Positions 1 to 7,412 are shown, counted from the first letter of the stretch. The stretch is 64,000 nucleotides of DNA from G963667675 sp965197565 (GCA_965197565.1 CBDANK010000002.1:124001-188000), one strand, 5' to 3'. The notes: a model not told the origin generated them from the sequence alone. A program made the numbers and translations.

Positions 1-102
1 TACGGTCTGACCATGGCCCAGCTTTCCTTGGCAGAAAAAAACCGCATCAGCCACCGGGCCAACGCGGCAGGAAAGGCTGCCGGGATATTGTCTGGCCTGT
101 AG
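1..102 (+). CDS. rdgB: RdgB/HAM1-type nucleoside triphosphate pyrophosphatase, C-terminal fragment
   Basis: The frame is open from the left edge and stops at TAG 100-102, giving 33 residues. It contains the run LTMAQLSLAEKNRISHR, which matches the conserved C-terminal signature of the RdgB/HAM1 family (typically T-MAEL---EKN-ISHR). The family hydrolyses non-canonical purine nucleoside triphosphates such as dITP and XTP in the cytoplasm. Only the last helix is visible, so catalytic residues cannot be checked. The gene is cut by the window edge, not broken. Confidence 0.7.
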   Translation, partial: YGLTMAQLSLAEKNRISHRANAAGKAAGILSGL

Positions 103-152
103 GCCATCTAACCCTGAGGGCCGCTTAGAGTGTGTTTAACAAGTTCCCCTCG

Positions 153-345
153 CCACATCTCCCTTGACAGGCCCGAAAGCCAATACCTAAACTCGAACAA
201 CATTGCCCGCATCCCAACGGCCAAAAACGCCCCCAATGGTCCGTGACCGGTGCCTAGCCCAAGACTACTCACAAAGGGGAAATGGAGGATTTCGGCCCAA
301 TGACCGATTCGTCCCCTATTTGTTTCAACAAAAAAACGAATCCTA
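153..345. repeat. Dispersed intergenic repeat, copy 1
   Basis: This stretch aligns with 40870-41105. The first roughly 80 bases of each copy are closely similar (both contain tctcccttgaca/ttgacaag, then gccaatac and later atcccaac/gtcccaac before a gccaaaa run). Both copies then carry a related gtccg-gaccgg segment and a small inverted repeat GATTCGT...ACGAATC, here at 306-312 and 336-342. The intervening part differs in length. No protein is convincing in any frame. The rest of 103-582 holds nothing I recognise. Confidence 0.7.
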
Positions 346-582
346 TTGGCCCTTTGCCAAATCCATCAGACCGCCGCCTAGGCCCATGGCTCAAAATGGC
401 CCACAATGGCCCTAAAATAAAAAAACCTGGCCTCTCCCCACGCCGACAATCGGTCCTCACCATACTGGCCGCCGCCATCTCCCAAGCTGTCCTCCTCCTC
501 TTAAGCCGGTTGGGCTTGGTCGTTGATTCTCGGCGTCTTTGGGATGTCTGCGGTTATTTAAGAATGGAGGTTCAACCGCCAG

Positions 583-1596
583 GTGACTACTGACAAATTC
601 GGCAGGCCCATGCGGGACCTGCGAATTTCGGTAACGGATCGATGCAACTTCCGCTGTCCCTACTGTATGCCCGCAGAGGTCTTCGGGGAGAGCTACAAGT
701 TTTTGCCCAAAGAGGAAATCCTCAGCTTCGAGGAAATCGCCCGGCTGGCCCGCATTTTCGTCGACCTGGGCGTGAACAAGCTCCGCATCACCGGCGGGGA
801 GCCTCTTTTGCGCAACGACCTTCCCAAGCTGGTGGCTATGCTGGCGGCCATCCCAGGGGTGGAGGACCTGACCCTTACCACCAACGGCTATTTGCTGGCC
901 CAGCAAGCCCAGTCACTCAAGGATGCCGGACTTAAGCGGGTCACGGTGAGCCTGGACTCCTTGGACGACGAAGTATTCAAGAAGATGAACGGGCGTGGTT
1001 TTACCCCTCACCGAGTCCTCCACAGTATCGAAAAAGCGGCCGAGGTTGGGCTTTCCCCTGTCAAGATCAATGCGGTGGTGCAAAAAGGAGTAAACGACCA
1101 CACCATCGTGGAACTGGCCCGTTACTTCAAGGGCACGGGCCATATCCTGCGGTTCATCGAGTATATGGACGTGGGCAACCGGAACGGCTGGAAATGGGAT
1201 GAAGTGGTGCCCGCGGCTGAGGTCATTCGACGCATTGACGCCGAGATGCCTCTTGAGCCCCTGAAGAGCGGCTACCGGGGAGAGGTGGCTATGCGCCACC
1301 GCTACCGCGACGGGCAGGGCGAGATAGGCGTTATCGCCTCGGTCACCGAACCCTTTTGCGGCGACTGCACCCGCTCCCGGTTGTCCACCGACGGCACGCT
1401 GTACACCTGCTTGTTCGCCAACCGGGGTGTCAGCCTGCGGGACCCCATTCGCTCCGGGGCCTCCGACAACGAGTTGCGAGACCGGATTGCCCGGATTTGG
1501 GGAAACAGAGTCGACCGTTACTCCGAGGAACGGACCGAGCTGGCCGCTCTCCAAAACACCCCTCGCAAGGTAGAGATGTACCAGATTGGGGGGTGA
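583..1596 (+). CDS. moaA: GTP 3',8-cyclase MoaA
   Basis: MoaA is a radical SAM enzyme. It converts GTP to 3',8-cyclo-7,8-dihydro-GTP, the first step of molybdenum cofactor synthesis, and MoaC completes that step. The 337-residue protein has the usual length. The N-terminal CNFRCPYC gives the CxxxCxxC cluster motif, ITGGEPLL is the SAM-binding GGEP motif, and the C-terminal CGDCTRSR followed by a third Cys (LYTCLF) gives the second 4Fe-4S site. It ends in Gly-Gly, as MoaA proteins do. The start is GTG at 583 with a GGAGG-like site about 13 bases upstream. moaC lies about 1.1 kb downstream on the same strand, and a sulfite-oxidase-like molybdoenzyme at 6566 is a plausible user of the cofactor. 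Confidence 0.95.
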   Translation: MTTDKFGRPMRDLRISVTDRCNFRCPYCMPAEVFGESYKFLPKEEILSFEEIARLARIFVDLGVNKLRITGGEPLLRNDLPKLVAMLAAIPGVEDLTLTTNGYLLAQQAQSLKDAGLKRVTVSLDSLDDEVFKKMNGRGFTPHRVLHSIEKAAEVGLSPVKINAVVQKGVNDHTIVELARYFKGTGHILRFIEYMDVGNRNGWKWDEVVPAAEVIRRIDAEMPLEPLKSGYRGEVAMRHRYRDGQGEIGVIASVTEPFCGDCTRSRLSTDGTLYTCLFANRGVSLRDPIRSGASDNELRDRIARIWGNRVDRYSEERTELAALQNTPRKVEMYQIGG

Positions 1597-1616
1597 CGGA
1601 AAGCTGATTTTACGGC

Positions 1617-1928
1617 GTGTATGATGTTCGGGACTCACAGGGGCATTCGATACGCCTGACGGCCGAACGGTTGCGTCACATCCTAGAAGAACACCCTGAA
1701 ATGGCTGGGATGGAATGGGCAATAACCGAGACCCTCGAATCGCCTGATGAGGTAGTGCCCTCACGATCTGACTCCGCTAGAGTTAACGAGTATTACAAGT
1801 GGTTCACCAACACTACCAGAGGTAATAAGTTCATCCGCGTAGTAGTATGCTTCCATCAAGGCGACCAAGGCGACGCCTTTGTGTTGACTGCTCATTTGGC
1901 CAGACGCATTCCAAGAAGAGGTGAGTAA
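1617..1928 (+). CDS. PBECR/DUF4258-like putative RNase toxin
   Basis: This is a small protein of 103 residues with a GTG start. The pattern LTAERLRHILEEHPEM near the N-terminus, a middle YYKWF and a C-terminal RVVVCF...FVLTAHLARRI resembles small barnase/RelE-like nuclease families (PBECR2 or DUF4258 type). Those families are often encoded just before a DUF2283 protein. Here the stop codon overlaps the start of a DUF2283 gene at 1928 by one base, which suggests translational coupling and a toxin/antitoxin-like or regulatory pair. The family assignment is from remembered pattern only, and nuclease activity is an inference. The pair sits between moaA and rnhA, which have no obvious link to it. 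Confidence 0.6.
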   Translation: MYDVRDSQGHSIRLTAERLRHILEEHPEMAGMEWAITETLESPDEVVPSRSDSARVNEYYKWFTNTTRGNKFIRVVVCFHQGDQGDAFVLTAHLARRIPRRGE

Positions 1929-2161
1929 TGGACCTGAAGCGAGTCAACATTTGGTATGACCCCGAAGGTGACTTCCTAGAGGTTATTTGGGAACGCAAGG
2001 CCGGTGAATTCGTCGAGACCAAAGACGGTCAGGCCGACATCAAGCTTGACGATGACGGCAACATACTGGGGTTTCAAATCCAGGCGGTGAGCAAGATCAC
2101 CAAGCCTTTGGACGTGACATTTGAGTACGCTCCCGATGAGGAACCCGCAAGACCTGATTGA
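1928..2161 (+). CDS. DUF2283 domain protein
   Basis: This 77-residue protein begins at ATG 1928, inside the stop of the preceding putative nuclease. It shows the DUF2283 pattern: an N-terminal strand with WYDPEGDFLEV, a central DIKLDDDGNILGFQI and a short acidic tail. DUF2283 proteins are small beta-rich proteins of unknown mechanism, frequently the second gene of two-gene modules whose first gene encodes a DUF4258 or PBECR-type protein. The one-base overlap supports co-expression as a unit. The role of partner or antitoxin is inferred from context, not shown by the sequence. Confidence 0.7.
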   Translation: MDLKRVNIWYDPEGDFLEVIWERKAGEFVETKDGQADIKLDDDGNILGFQIQAVSKITKPLDVTFEYAPDEEPARPD

Positions 2162-2187
2162 AAGACCACAATTGGAACGCGCCGCGC

Positions 2188-2670
2188 ATGACTGAAGTGA
2201 TCATATACACAGACGGCGCTTGCATCGGCAATCCGGGACCGGGCGGTTACGGCGCGGTATTGCTATACGGGGAACATCGCAGGGAATTCTCCGGTGGATT
2301 CGCGGAAACGACAAATAACCGCATGGAAATCCTAGCCGCCGTTGTTAGTCTCGAAGCCCTAAAAGATTCCTGCAATGTGACCTTGTACAGCGATTCTAGG
2401 TACTTGGTAGACGCGATTGAAAAGGGATGGGCGAAGCGTTGGAAAGCCAACGGTTGGATGCGGAACAAGAGAGAGCGAGCGATCAATCCCGATCTCTGGG
2501 AAAGGCTCCTGACCCTGACTGTAAGGCATAACGTAGAATTTCGCTGGGTCAGGGGACACGCTGGAAACAAGGAAAACGAGCGGTGCGATTATCTGGCTAA
2601 TACGTCGGCAAGGGGCAATGGCTTGCCCGCCGACTCCGGTTACAAGAAGGACCTCGGAAAACTGCTCTAG
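2188..2670 (+). CDS. rnhA: Ribonuclease HI
   Basis: RNase HI cuts the RNA strand of RNA-DNA hybrids, for example at primers and R-loops, using two metal ions. The 160-residue protein matches the family length. The four acidic catalytic residues are visible: D9 in IYTDGACIGNPGPGG, E47 in TTNNRMEI, D69 in YSDSRYL and D134 in ERCDYLAN, with the conserved His at about 124 in VRGHAGN. The frame is also open from TTG 2158, overlapping the DUF2283 stop. I chose ATG 2188 because the family signature begins right after it. It is followed 11 bases later by moaC. Confidence 0.93.
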   Translation: MTEVIIYTDGACIGNPGPGGYGAVLLYGEHRREFSGGFAETTNNRMEILAAVVSLEALKDSCNVTLYSDSRYLVDAIEKGWAKRWKANGWMRNKRERAINPDLWERLLTLTVRHNVEFRWVRGHAGNKENERCDYLANTSARGNGLPADSGYKKDLGKLL

Positions 2671-2681
2671 CGAGTGATGAA

Positions 2682-3191
2682 ATGCCCCCTGAAGCGAACC
2701 AGACCCTCAAATCAACCACCCTCACCCATCTCGATGAAGAAGGCCGGACCCGGATGGTTGACGTAGGGGGAAAGCCCATCACCGACCGGGAGGCTACTGC
2801 CAAGGGATACGTCTCGGTCTCGCCAGAGACCTTGATCCTGATACAACAGGGCTTGATGAAGAAAGGCGACGTGCTTACGGTGGCCCAATTGGCCGGAATC
2901 ATGGGCGCCAAACGCACCTCAGACCTGATCCCCCTATGTCATCCCCTGCCCCTGAACCGGGTCGACGTGGCTCTGGACTTGGACCCCGAGCAGGACCGAA
3001 TAAACATCACCGCCACCGTCGCCACTTCCGCCAAGACGGGTGTCGAGATGGAAGCCCTGACCGCAGTGTCGGTGGCCGCTTTGACCGTGTACGATATGTG
3101 CAAGTCGGCGGACCGGGGAGTCCGCATCGAGGGGATCCGGCTGGTGCGGAAAACAGGCGGCCGGAGCGGGGATATAGTGTTGGAGGAGTAG
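2682..3191 (+). CDS. moaC: Cyclic pyranopterin monophosphate synthase MoaC
   Basis: MoaC rearranges the MoaA product into cyclic pyranopterin monophosphate, the first stable intermediate of molybdenum cofactor synthesis. It acts as a cytoplasmic hexamer. The 169-residue sequence carries the family signatures MVDVGGKPITDREATA, the LIPLCHPLPL stretch with the conserved Cys-His, and GVEMEALTAVSVAALT-YDMCK near the C-terminus, with RKTGGRSGD following. The start is ATG 2682, and moaA upstream supplies the substrate. The two genes are separated by the putative toxin pair and rnhA, all on one strand. Confidence 0.95.
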   Translation: MPPEANQTLKSTTLTHLDEEGRTRMVDVGGKPITDREATAKGYVSVSPETLILIQQGLMKKGDVLTVAQLAGIMGAKRTSDLIPLCHPLPLNRVDVALDLDPEQDRINITATVATSAKTGVEMEALTAVSVAALTVYDMCKSADRGVRIEGIRLVRKTGGRSGDIVLEE

Positions 3192-3208
3192 CCTCCGGTT
3201 GCTTGGGT

Positions 3209-3946
3209 ATGGAAATCTTCCCCGGCATTCACCAATTGCCCGGCTTGAGGTGGAGCAATGCTTACCTATTGGTGGAGAAAGAGCGGCTGACGCTGGTGGA
3301 TGCCGGCCTGCCCGGATACGGAAAGAAAATCCTTGCTTACATTGTCAGTATCGGCCGCAACCCCTCGGAACTGGAGAGAGTGATTGTCACCCACAGCCAC
3401 CCCGACCACACAGGGTCTCTAAAACGGCTCGTCCAGATTACCGGGGCTACAATCATGGCCCATACAGCGGACACCCGGCGGGATAACAAGACCGAGTCTC
3501 GACGCCTGCACTACCCGGCCCAACCACCCTCTTTTGACTGGGACCTGCCCCTTTTGCGCCGTATTCCGGTCCACGAGCTTATGGAAGACGGCCAACTATT
3601 GCCGGTGTTGGGCGGCCTGCGGGTGATGCACACGCCCGGCCACACTCCGGGCAGCGTATGCTTATATCTGAAGGACCAGAAGGTGCTGTTCACCGGCGAT
3701 ACTCTGATCTCCGACGGCTACTGCTTTCGCCGCCCGGTGCCCTTTCCCGGCACCAGCTTCCGCGACTACCGGGCCTCGGTGGACCGGCTGGCCCTGCTGC
3801 CCTTTGAAACCGCTTGCGTAGGGCATGGAAAACCGTTGCGCCAAGGAGGCGCCGCCGCTTTGCAGGAGATGCTAAACAACTATTTCTGGTTCACTCCCCG
3901 GTGGACCTGGCTGAAGCGGCAGGCGCGTCATATCTTCAGCCGTTAG
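3209..3946 (+). CDS. MBL-fold metallo-hydrolase
   Basis: This 245-residue protein has the metallo-beta-lactamase fold. THSHPDHTG gives the HxHxDH zinc motif, HTPGHTPGS supplies the next His and FTGDTL the bridging Asp. A later GHGKPL may give the final His. Substrates of this broad family range from thioesters to lactones and nucleotides, and nothing here fixes the choice. The frame is open much further upstream (to 2936) but that part overlaps moaC in another frame. ATG 3209, 17 bases after the moaC stop, gives the normal family N-terminus. Confidence 0.88.
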   Translation: MEIFPGIHQLPGLRWSNAYLLVEKERLTLVDAGLPGYGKKILAYIVSIGRNPSELERVIVTHSHPDHTGSLKRLVQITGATIMAHTADTRRDNKTESRRLHYPAQPPSFDWDLPLLRRIPVHELMEDGQLLPVLGGLRVMHTPGHTPGSVCLYLKDQKVLFTGDTLISDGYCFRRPVPFPGTSFRDYRASVDRLALLPFETACVGHGKPLRQGGAAALQEMLNNYFWFTPRWTWLKRQARHIFSR

Positions 3947-3968
3947 GCCCCGGCGGGAACTCCCTCGA

Positions 3969-4355
3969 CTAGTCGTCCCTTCGACGGAGCTCCAGGTACA
4001 GCAATCGCACGGCAGACGCTGCGTAGACCAGGTATTCCTCCGGAGGCAACTCCAAATCCCGGAACTGCTCCACCTGATCCGTGTCTGTGACCCCCTGAAT
4101 TCCCGGAAGCGCCATCAAGTCCAGCTCACAAATTTCTCCGTCGGGCAACACCACAACGCAGCCCCGGTCTTGAGGCGCGTCCGGCAACGGTTCCAGTTCA
4201 ATTGCTTGGACCGACACCATGTTCAAAAAAGCGGGGAACGGCCGAAGCCGCAACGCCAGATCGGACAGCAGACTCTTCAATTGTAAGGCGGTCTCCTCAA
4301 CAAGTGTGATGGCCGCCGGTTGGGGCTGTTGCGGGTTAACATCCTTGAAAGTCAT
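3969..4355 (-). CDS. Conserved hypothetical protein
   Basis: This 128-residue protein is read on the minus strand. I do not recognise its family. It is acidic overall with a proline-rich early section, a central strand-rich stretch (GCVVVLPDGEICELDL) and a C-terminal helix ending RLLYLELRRRDD. No signal peptide or membrane segment is seen. It converges with the hydrolase gene ending at 3946 and stands alone. ATG 4355 is the only clear start. Codon use and length argue for a real gene, but function is unknown. Confidence 0.55.
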   Translation of the reverse strand: MTFKDVNPQQPQPAAITLVEETALQLKSLLSDLALRLRPFPAFLNMVSVQAIELEPLPDAPQDRGCVVVLPDGEICELDLMALPGIQGVTDTDQVEQFRDLELPPEEYLVYAASAVRLLYLELRRRDD

Positions 4356-4430
4356 GGCCGCTCAATGATAATACGGAGGCCAAGCCAAGAGCAAAGCCCA
4401 CGACAACTAATCATTGCAACCAACGGTGAA

Positions 4431-4460
4431 TTGACAGCCTGGAAGGACCCACATTACCAT
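4431..4460 (+). promoter_or_regulatory. Sigma-70-type promoter for tRNA-Met
   Basis: TTGACA at 4431-4436 and TACCAT at 4455-4460 are separated by 18 bases. The predicted transcription start is about 40 bases before the tRNA. Confidence 0.5.
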
Positions 4461-4508
4461 TAACGGCATAGAAACGGCGCTTGGCGGCTGGCCGGCCCGT
4501 TTCCAGGT

Positions 4509-4583
4509 GGCAACGTAGCTCAGCGGCAGAGCGGGCGCTTCATAAGCGCTAGGTCACTGGTTCGAATCCAGTCGTTGCCACCA
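4509..4583 (+). tRNA. tRNA with CAT anticodon, probably elongator tRNA-Met
   Basis: A full cloverleaf can be drawn. The acceptor stem is ggcaacg/cgttgcc. The D arm is gctc/gagc. The anticodon stem is ggcgc/gcgct around the loop ttCATaa. The T arm contains gttcgaatc. The 3' end is A plus an encoded CCA. The CAT anticodon can also belong to tRNA-Ile2 (lysidine-modified C) or initiator tRNA. The fully paired first acceptor pair argues against initiator. Met versus Ile2 cannot be settled by eye. Confidence 0.9.
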
Positions 4584-4623
4584 TATTTGTCTCAGCGTCC
4601 GGCTCTGAAGAAGGGGTGAACGA

Positions 4624-5109
4624 TTGGGAACCTTCACCATTTTACTCCAAGTGGGCGATTTGGCGGGTCAGCAATTTATCGATATAAAGGCGCTGGTAGA
4701 CACCGGGGCTACATATACCGTCTTGCCGAAAGGCCTGTTGGACCAATTGGGAATCGCCCAGGAAGGCCAGCGCAGATTCGAATTGGGGGACCACCGTGTG
4801 GTGGCATATCCGATAGGTTACGCCCGGCTGCGGTTGGAAGATGACCAGGCTATAGTTTTGGTGGTTTTTGGGCCTGAAGGTATCGACCCGCTACTGGGGG
4901 CGACAGCCCTGGAGCACTTGAGCCTAGCCGTGGACCCCGTCCATCAACGTTTGATTCCAGTGCCCCGCGTTGCTGAAATAGAGAGTCGCCTCCTAAGGAC
5001 TACAGCCGCTGTTAGAGCGCGCCACTGTGAAGTTGTGGAACCGGGAAAATTACGATTAAAGCGGAGACCAATCTTAACCACAGAAGGTCTACAGTGCAAT
5101 TTCAGGTGA
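4624..5109 (+). CDS. Retropepsin-like aspartic protease domain protein
   Basis: This 161-residue protein has the single-domain clan AA aspartic protease signature. The active-site motif KALVDTGATYTVLP lies at about residues 21-34 and the downstream LLGATALEHLSL gives the second hydrophobic-Gly motif. Such proteins would work as dimers, and cellular substrates are unknown. The start is TTG 4624 after a purine-rich aaggggtgaa. The family core ends near residue 120. The last 40 residues (basic, with two Cys) are an extension of unclear origin and could be readthrough past an ancestral stop. Confidence 0.75.
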   Translation: MGTFTILLQVGDLAGQQFIDIKALVDTGATYTVLPKGLLDQLGIAQEGQRRFELGDHRVVAYPIGYARLRLEDDQAIVLVVFGPEGIDPLLGATALEHLSLAVDPVHQRLIPVPRVAEIESRLLRTTAAVRARHCEVVEPGKLRLKRRPILTTEGLQCNFR

Positions 5110-5143
5110 AGCTAGACACGAACTTGGGCGCCGCTTTGGTCTT

Positions 5144-5314
5144 TTGGGGGCCATCGGACTGTCGATTTGGGCTGCGGTGGAGTCTTGGGAATCCTACTCG
5201 TCCACGTCGGAGAACCTCTTTGGAGTATTGGCTAGCATCTTCGGAGGATTCGTTTTCGGGCTGGTGTTTTCGTTGATCATCAAAGTGCTGGGCAAGATCG
5301 CCACTAGGGAGTAA
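5144..5314 (+). CDS. Possible small two-segment membrane protein
   Basis: A short frame of 56 residues from TTG 5144 to TAA 5312-5314 encodes two hydrophobic stretches. LGAIGLSIWAAVE is at the start and VLASIFGGFVFGLVFSLIIK lies near the end, followed by a basic tail. The bias toward Leu, Ile, Phe and Gly with a positive C-terminus looks protein-like. There is no good ribosome binding site and the frame extends upstream without a better start to a TAA near 5070. It may be a real small membrane protein or the remnant of a longer one. Confidence 0.3.
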   Translation: MGAIGLSIWAAVESWESYSSTSENLFGVLASIFGGFVFGLVFSLIIKVLGKIATRE

Positions 5315-5377
5315 ATGAAGCGGCGACGGATAACATGCCGGGTGGGACTGTTGATTACTAAGCACGACTTTAGCTGA

Positions 5378-5386
5378 TGTTATAAT
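5378..5386 (+). promoter_or_regulatory. Extended -10 promoter for selD
   Basis: TGTTATAAT is an extended -10 element (TGn plus consensus TATAAT at 5381-5386). No good -35 is seen at the right distance. A start near 5393 would leave a short leader, with GGGAGG at 5402-5407 as the ribosome binding site for ATG 5417. Confidence 0.5.
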
Positions 5387-5416
5387 TAGGCCCACTGATA
5401 TGGGAGGATGTTTTCG

Positions 5417-6463
5417 ATGCAGAGCAGCGTGGTCCGGCTAACTGAGTTGTCCCATTCCGCGGGTTGAGCCAGCAAGCTCAGTATGGAGGACCTGGTCCAG
5501 GTCCTGAGTAAGCTGCCGGCAGTAACCGATGACAACCTGTTGGTGGGTATAGAAACCAGTGATGACGCGGCGGTATACCGGCTGAACGATGATACGTCGC
5601 TCATATTGACCGTCGACTTCTTCACTCCGATCACCGACGACCCCTTCGAATTTGGCACCATCGCCGCCGCCAATGCCCTGAGCGACGTTTACGCCATGGG
5701 CGGTAGGCCCTTGCTTGCTTTGAACATCGTTGGTTTTCCAGCGGACTTGGACAAGGAGATACTGGGAAATATTCTCCAGGGTGGGTATGCAAAGACGGCG
5801 GAAGCCGGCTGCCTGATTGTGGGCGGTCACACCGTCGATGACGCCGAGCCGAAATATGGCCTATCGGTGATTGGATTAGTGGAACCTGGTAAGCATGTGA
5901 CCAATGCCGGCGCCCGGCCCGGTGACTCTCTGATACTGACCAAGGCCCTGGGTACCGGGATCATAACCACCGGCGGTAAGCAGGGTAAGAGCCCCGCCGC
6001 AACGCTCCAAGGCGCCGTTGAGAGCATGGCCGCATTAAACCGGGGCGCTGCTGAAGCGATGATGAAAGTGGGGGTCAATTCCTGCACCGACATCACCGGG
6101 TTCGGTCTGTTAGGACACTTGAAATCAATGGTCGAGGCCAGTGCTGTGGGCGCCAAAATCCACTTTAGCCAAGTCCCTGTGTTGCCGGGAACCCAGGAAT
6201 TGTTGGATCAAGAGATACTCCCCGGCGGCACTCGCCGCAACTTGAAAAACGTGACTGAATCCATCGATTGGCACTCCGACCTTAACGAACAGCAGCGGCT
6301 CCTGCTGTGCGACGCCCAGACTTCCGGAGGTCTGCTAATTTCGGTCCCCGGCGCCAAGGTGGAGTCCCTACTGGCGGAACTGGCTGCGTCCGGCGTGCCC
6401 TATCGGTCGGTGGTCGGTGAAATAACTGAAGGCCCGGCCGGTCGGGTCACGGTATCTCCCTAG
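5417..6463 (+). CDS. selD: Selenide, water dikinase SelD, itself a selenoprotein (TGA at codon 17)
   Basis: SelD makes selenophosphate from selenide and ATP, the selenium donor for selenocysteine and selenouridine. The obvious open frame begins only at ATG 5483, but it lacks the family N-terminus. Reading from ATG 5417, nine bases after GGAGG, gives a normal SelD start with one in-frame TGA at 5465-5467. That TGA is codon 17 and Lys follows at codon 20, the exact positions of catalytic Cys17/Sec17 and Lys20 in known SelD. The local reading is SHSAGUASKLS. The total is 348 residues, the usual length. Later motifs include TSDDAAVY, TVDFFTP, the Gly-rich VGGHTV and DITGFGLLGHL. The annotation therefore requires recoding of TGA as selenocysteine. 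The alternative, a truncated enzyme from 5483, would lack both catalytic residues. Confidence 0.9.
5468..5520 (+). promoter_or_regulatory. SECIS-like hairpin in selD
   Basis: Immediately after the TGA, AGGACCT at 5487-5493 and AGGTCCT at 5499-5505 form a perfect 7-bp stem around a GGUCC loop (5494-5498). Outer pairing is CTC 5477-5479 with GAG 5506-5508, and further GC-rich pairing flanks it. The apical loop lies 26 bases beyond the TGA, within the 16-37 range known for bacterial SECIS elements, and its GGUC resembles the loop bound by SelB in E. coli fdhF. Confidence 0.7.
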
Positions 6464-6469
6464 CATTGT

Positions 6470-6498
6470 TTGACACTGTCCAGACGGGAAGATAACAT
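6470..6498 (+). promoter_or_regulatory. Strong sigma-70 promoter upstream of the molybdoenzyme gene
   Basis: TTGACA at 6470-6475, a 17-base spacer and TAACAT at 6493-6498. The promoter begins right after the selD stop and would drive the oxidoreductase gene at 6566. Confidence 0.65.
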
Positions 6499-6510
6499 GG
6501 ATTGCTAAAG

Positions 6511-6542
6511 GCCGCCGGGACGTCATCGTTGCTCCTGGCGGC
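6511..6542 (+). promoter_or_regulatory. Leader hairpin between promoter and molybdoenzyme gene
   Basis: GCCGCCGGGA (6511-6520) pairs with TCCTGGCGGC (6533-6542) over ten pairs including one G-T, with a 12-base loop. It lies in the short leader of the gene starting at 6566. No T-run follows, so it is not a classical terminator. An attenuation or stability role is possible but unproven. Confidence 0.4.
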
Positions 6543-6565
6543 TTATGCTGAAATAGAGGTGTTAA

Positions 6566-7177
6566 TTGAAGCGGCCTGACCAGATCAAGACTGCCCCAGT
6601 GCTGGACCCGGCCAGCCGGGTCCCACCCGGCCAGTTTTTGTCCAAGAAATTCCCGGTCCTTACTTACGGAAGCACTCCCAAGATACGAATCGAGGAATGG
6701 AAGCTGTGGGTGTCCGGACTGGTGGCTCGTGAGATTGAGCTAGACTGGAACGAATTCTGCAAGTTGCAGTGGGAATCGACTGTGGCCGACTTTCACTGTG
6801 TTACCCAGTGGAGCGCTTTGGACCAAGTCTGGGAAGGGGTTTCCTTTGCCCAGGTCGTATCCCCGGCCCAGCCTTCCTCCAAGGCCCGGTTCGCCATGGT
6901 CCACTGCTATGGAGGCTACTCCACCAATCTACCCTTGGAACTGGCTACGCAAGAAGGGCTTTTCGTCCACAAGCAAAACGGGAAACCCTTGGGGGAAAGC
7001 CACGGTTGGCCTTTACGGTTGGTCGTTCCCAGCCGTTACGGGTGGAAGAGCGCCAAATGGGTCAGCGGCGTCGAGCTCCTTGCCGAGGACGAACCGGGGT
7101 TTTGGGAGAAGCGGGGCTATAACAACAACGGCGACCCGTGGAAAGAAGAGCGCTTTTGGCCCGAGTTGACCCGCTAA
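6566..7177 (+). CDS. Sulfite oxidase-like molybdopterin oxidoreductase
   Basis: This is a 203-residue single-domain protein of the sulfite oxidase/YedY molybdopterin fold. The Cys that ligates molybdenum is in DFHCVTQWS (about residue 78), and the family ending GWKSAKWVSGVEL is present. No signal peptide is seen, unlike MsrP/YedY. It therefore resembles the short cytoplasmic group annotated as sulfite oxidase-like oxidoreductases, whose substrate is usually unknown. The start is TTG 6566 after gaggtg. It has its own strong promoter at 6470 and a leader hairpin. moaA and moaC nearby supply early cofactor steps. Confidence 0.85.
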   Translation: MKRPDQIKTAPVLDPASRVPPGQFLSKKFPVLTYGSTPKIRIEEWKLWVSGLVAREIELDWNEFCKLQWESTVADFHCVTQWSALDQVWEGVSFAQVVSPAQPSSKARFAMVHCYGGYSTNLPLELATQEGLFVHKQNGKPLGESHGWPLRLVVPSRYGWKSAKWVSGVELLAEDEPGFWEKRGYNNNGDPWKEERFWPELTR

Positions 7178-7235
7178 CGCCGCCACCGGGCCGCCGAAAC
7201 TGAAGCCAGCCGTAAAAGCGGTCCAACACGCAGAA

Positions 7236-7412
7236 TTAGGCTGCTTTATATTCTTTGTCGATGCCCACGTCGTCCTCTCTTTTGGACGGTGGATACAGCA
7301 CCTCAAGGTCCCGTAGGTAACCGCATTGTAAACAACTCAGGTACTTTCCGAAGATGTCTTCTCTCAGACATACGTCGCCTCGGCATCTTGGGCAGACTTT
7401 GAATTTTATCAT
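7236..7412 (-). CDS. Small zinc-ribbon protein
   Basis: This short 58-residue protein runs from ATG at 7412 to TAA at 7236-7238, preceded by a near-perfect ribosome binding site (GGAGGTGG on the minus strand). It has two Cys pairs, CPRCRGD near the N-terminus and CLQCGYLRDL about 18 residues later, the layout of a zinc ribbon. The tail is charged and carries no other motif. Function is unknown. A nucleic-acid or protein-binding role is only a guess. It is divergent from the hspR operon. Confidence 0.75.
   Translation of the reverse strand: MIKFKVCPRCRGDVCLREDIFGKYLSCLQCGYLRDLEVLYPPSKREDDVGIDKEYKAA

Noticed and set aside
282..593. Open frame of 103 residues before moaA
   Set aside because: It covers repeat copy 1, has unlikely composition and no ribosome binding site, and overlaps the moaA start.
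6511..6542. Molybdenum cofactor riboswitch before the molybdoenzyme gene
   Set aside because: Only one simple hairpin is present; the multi-stem Moco motif is far larger.
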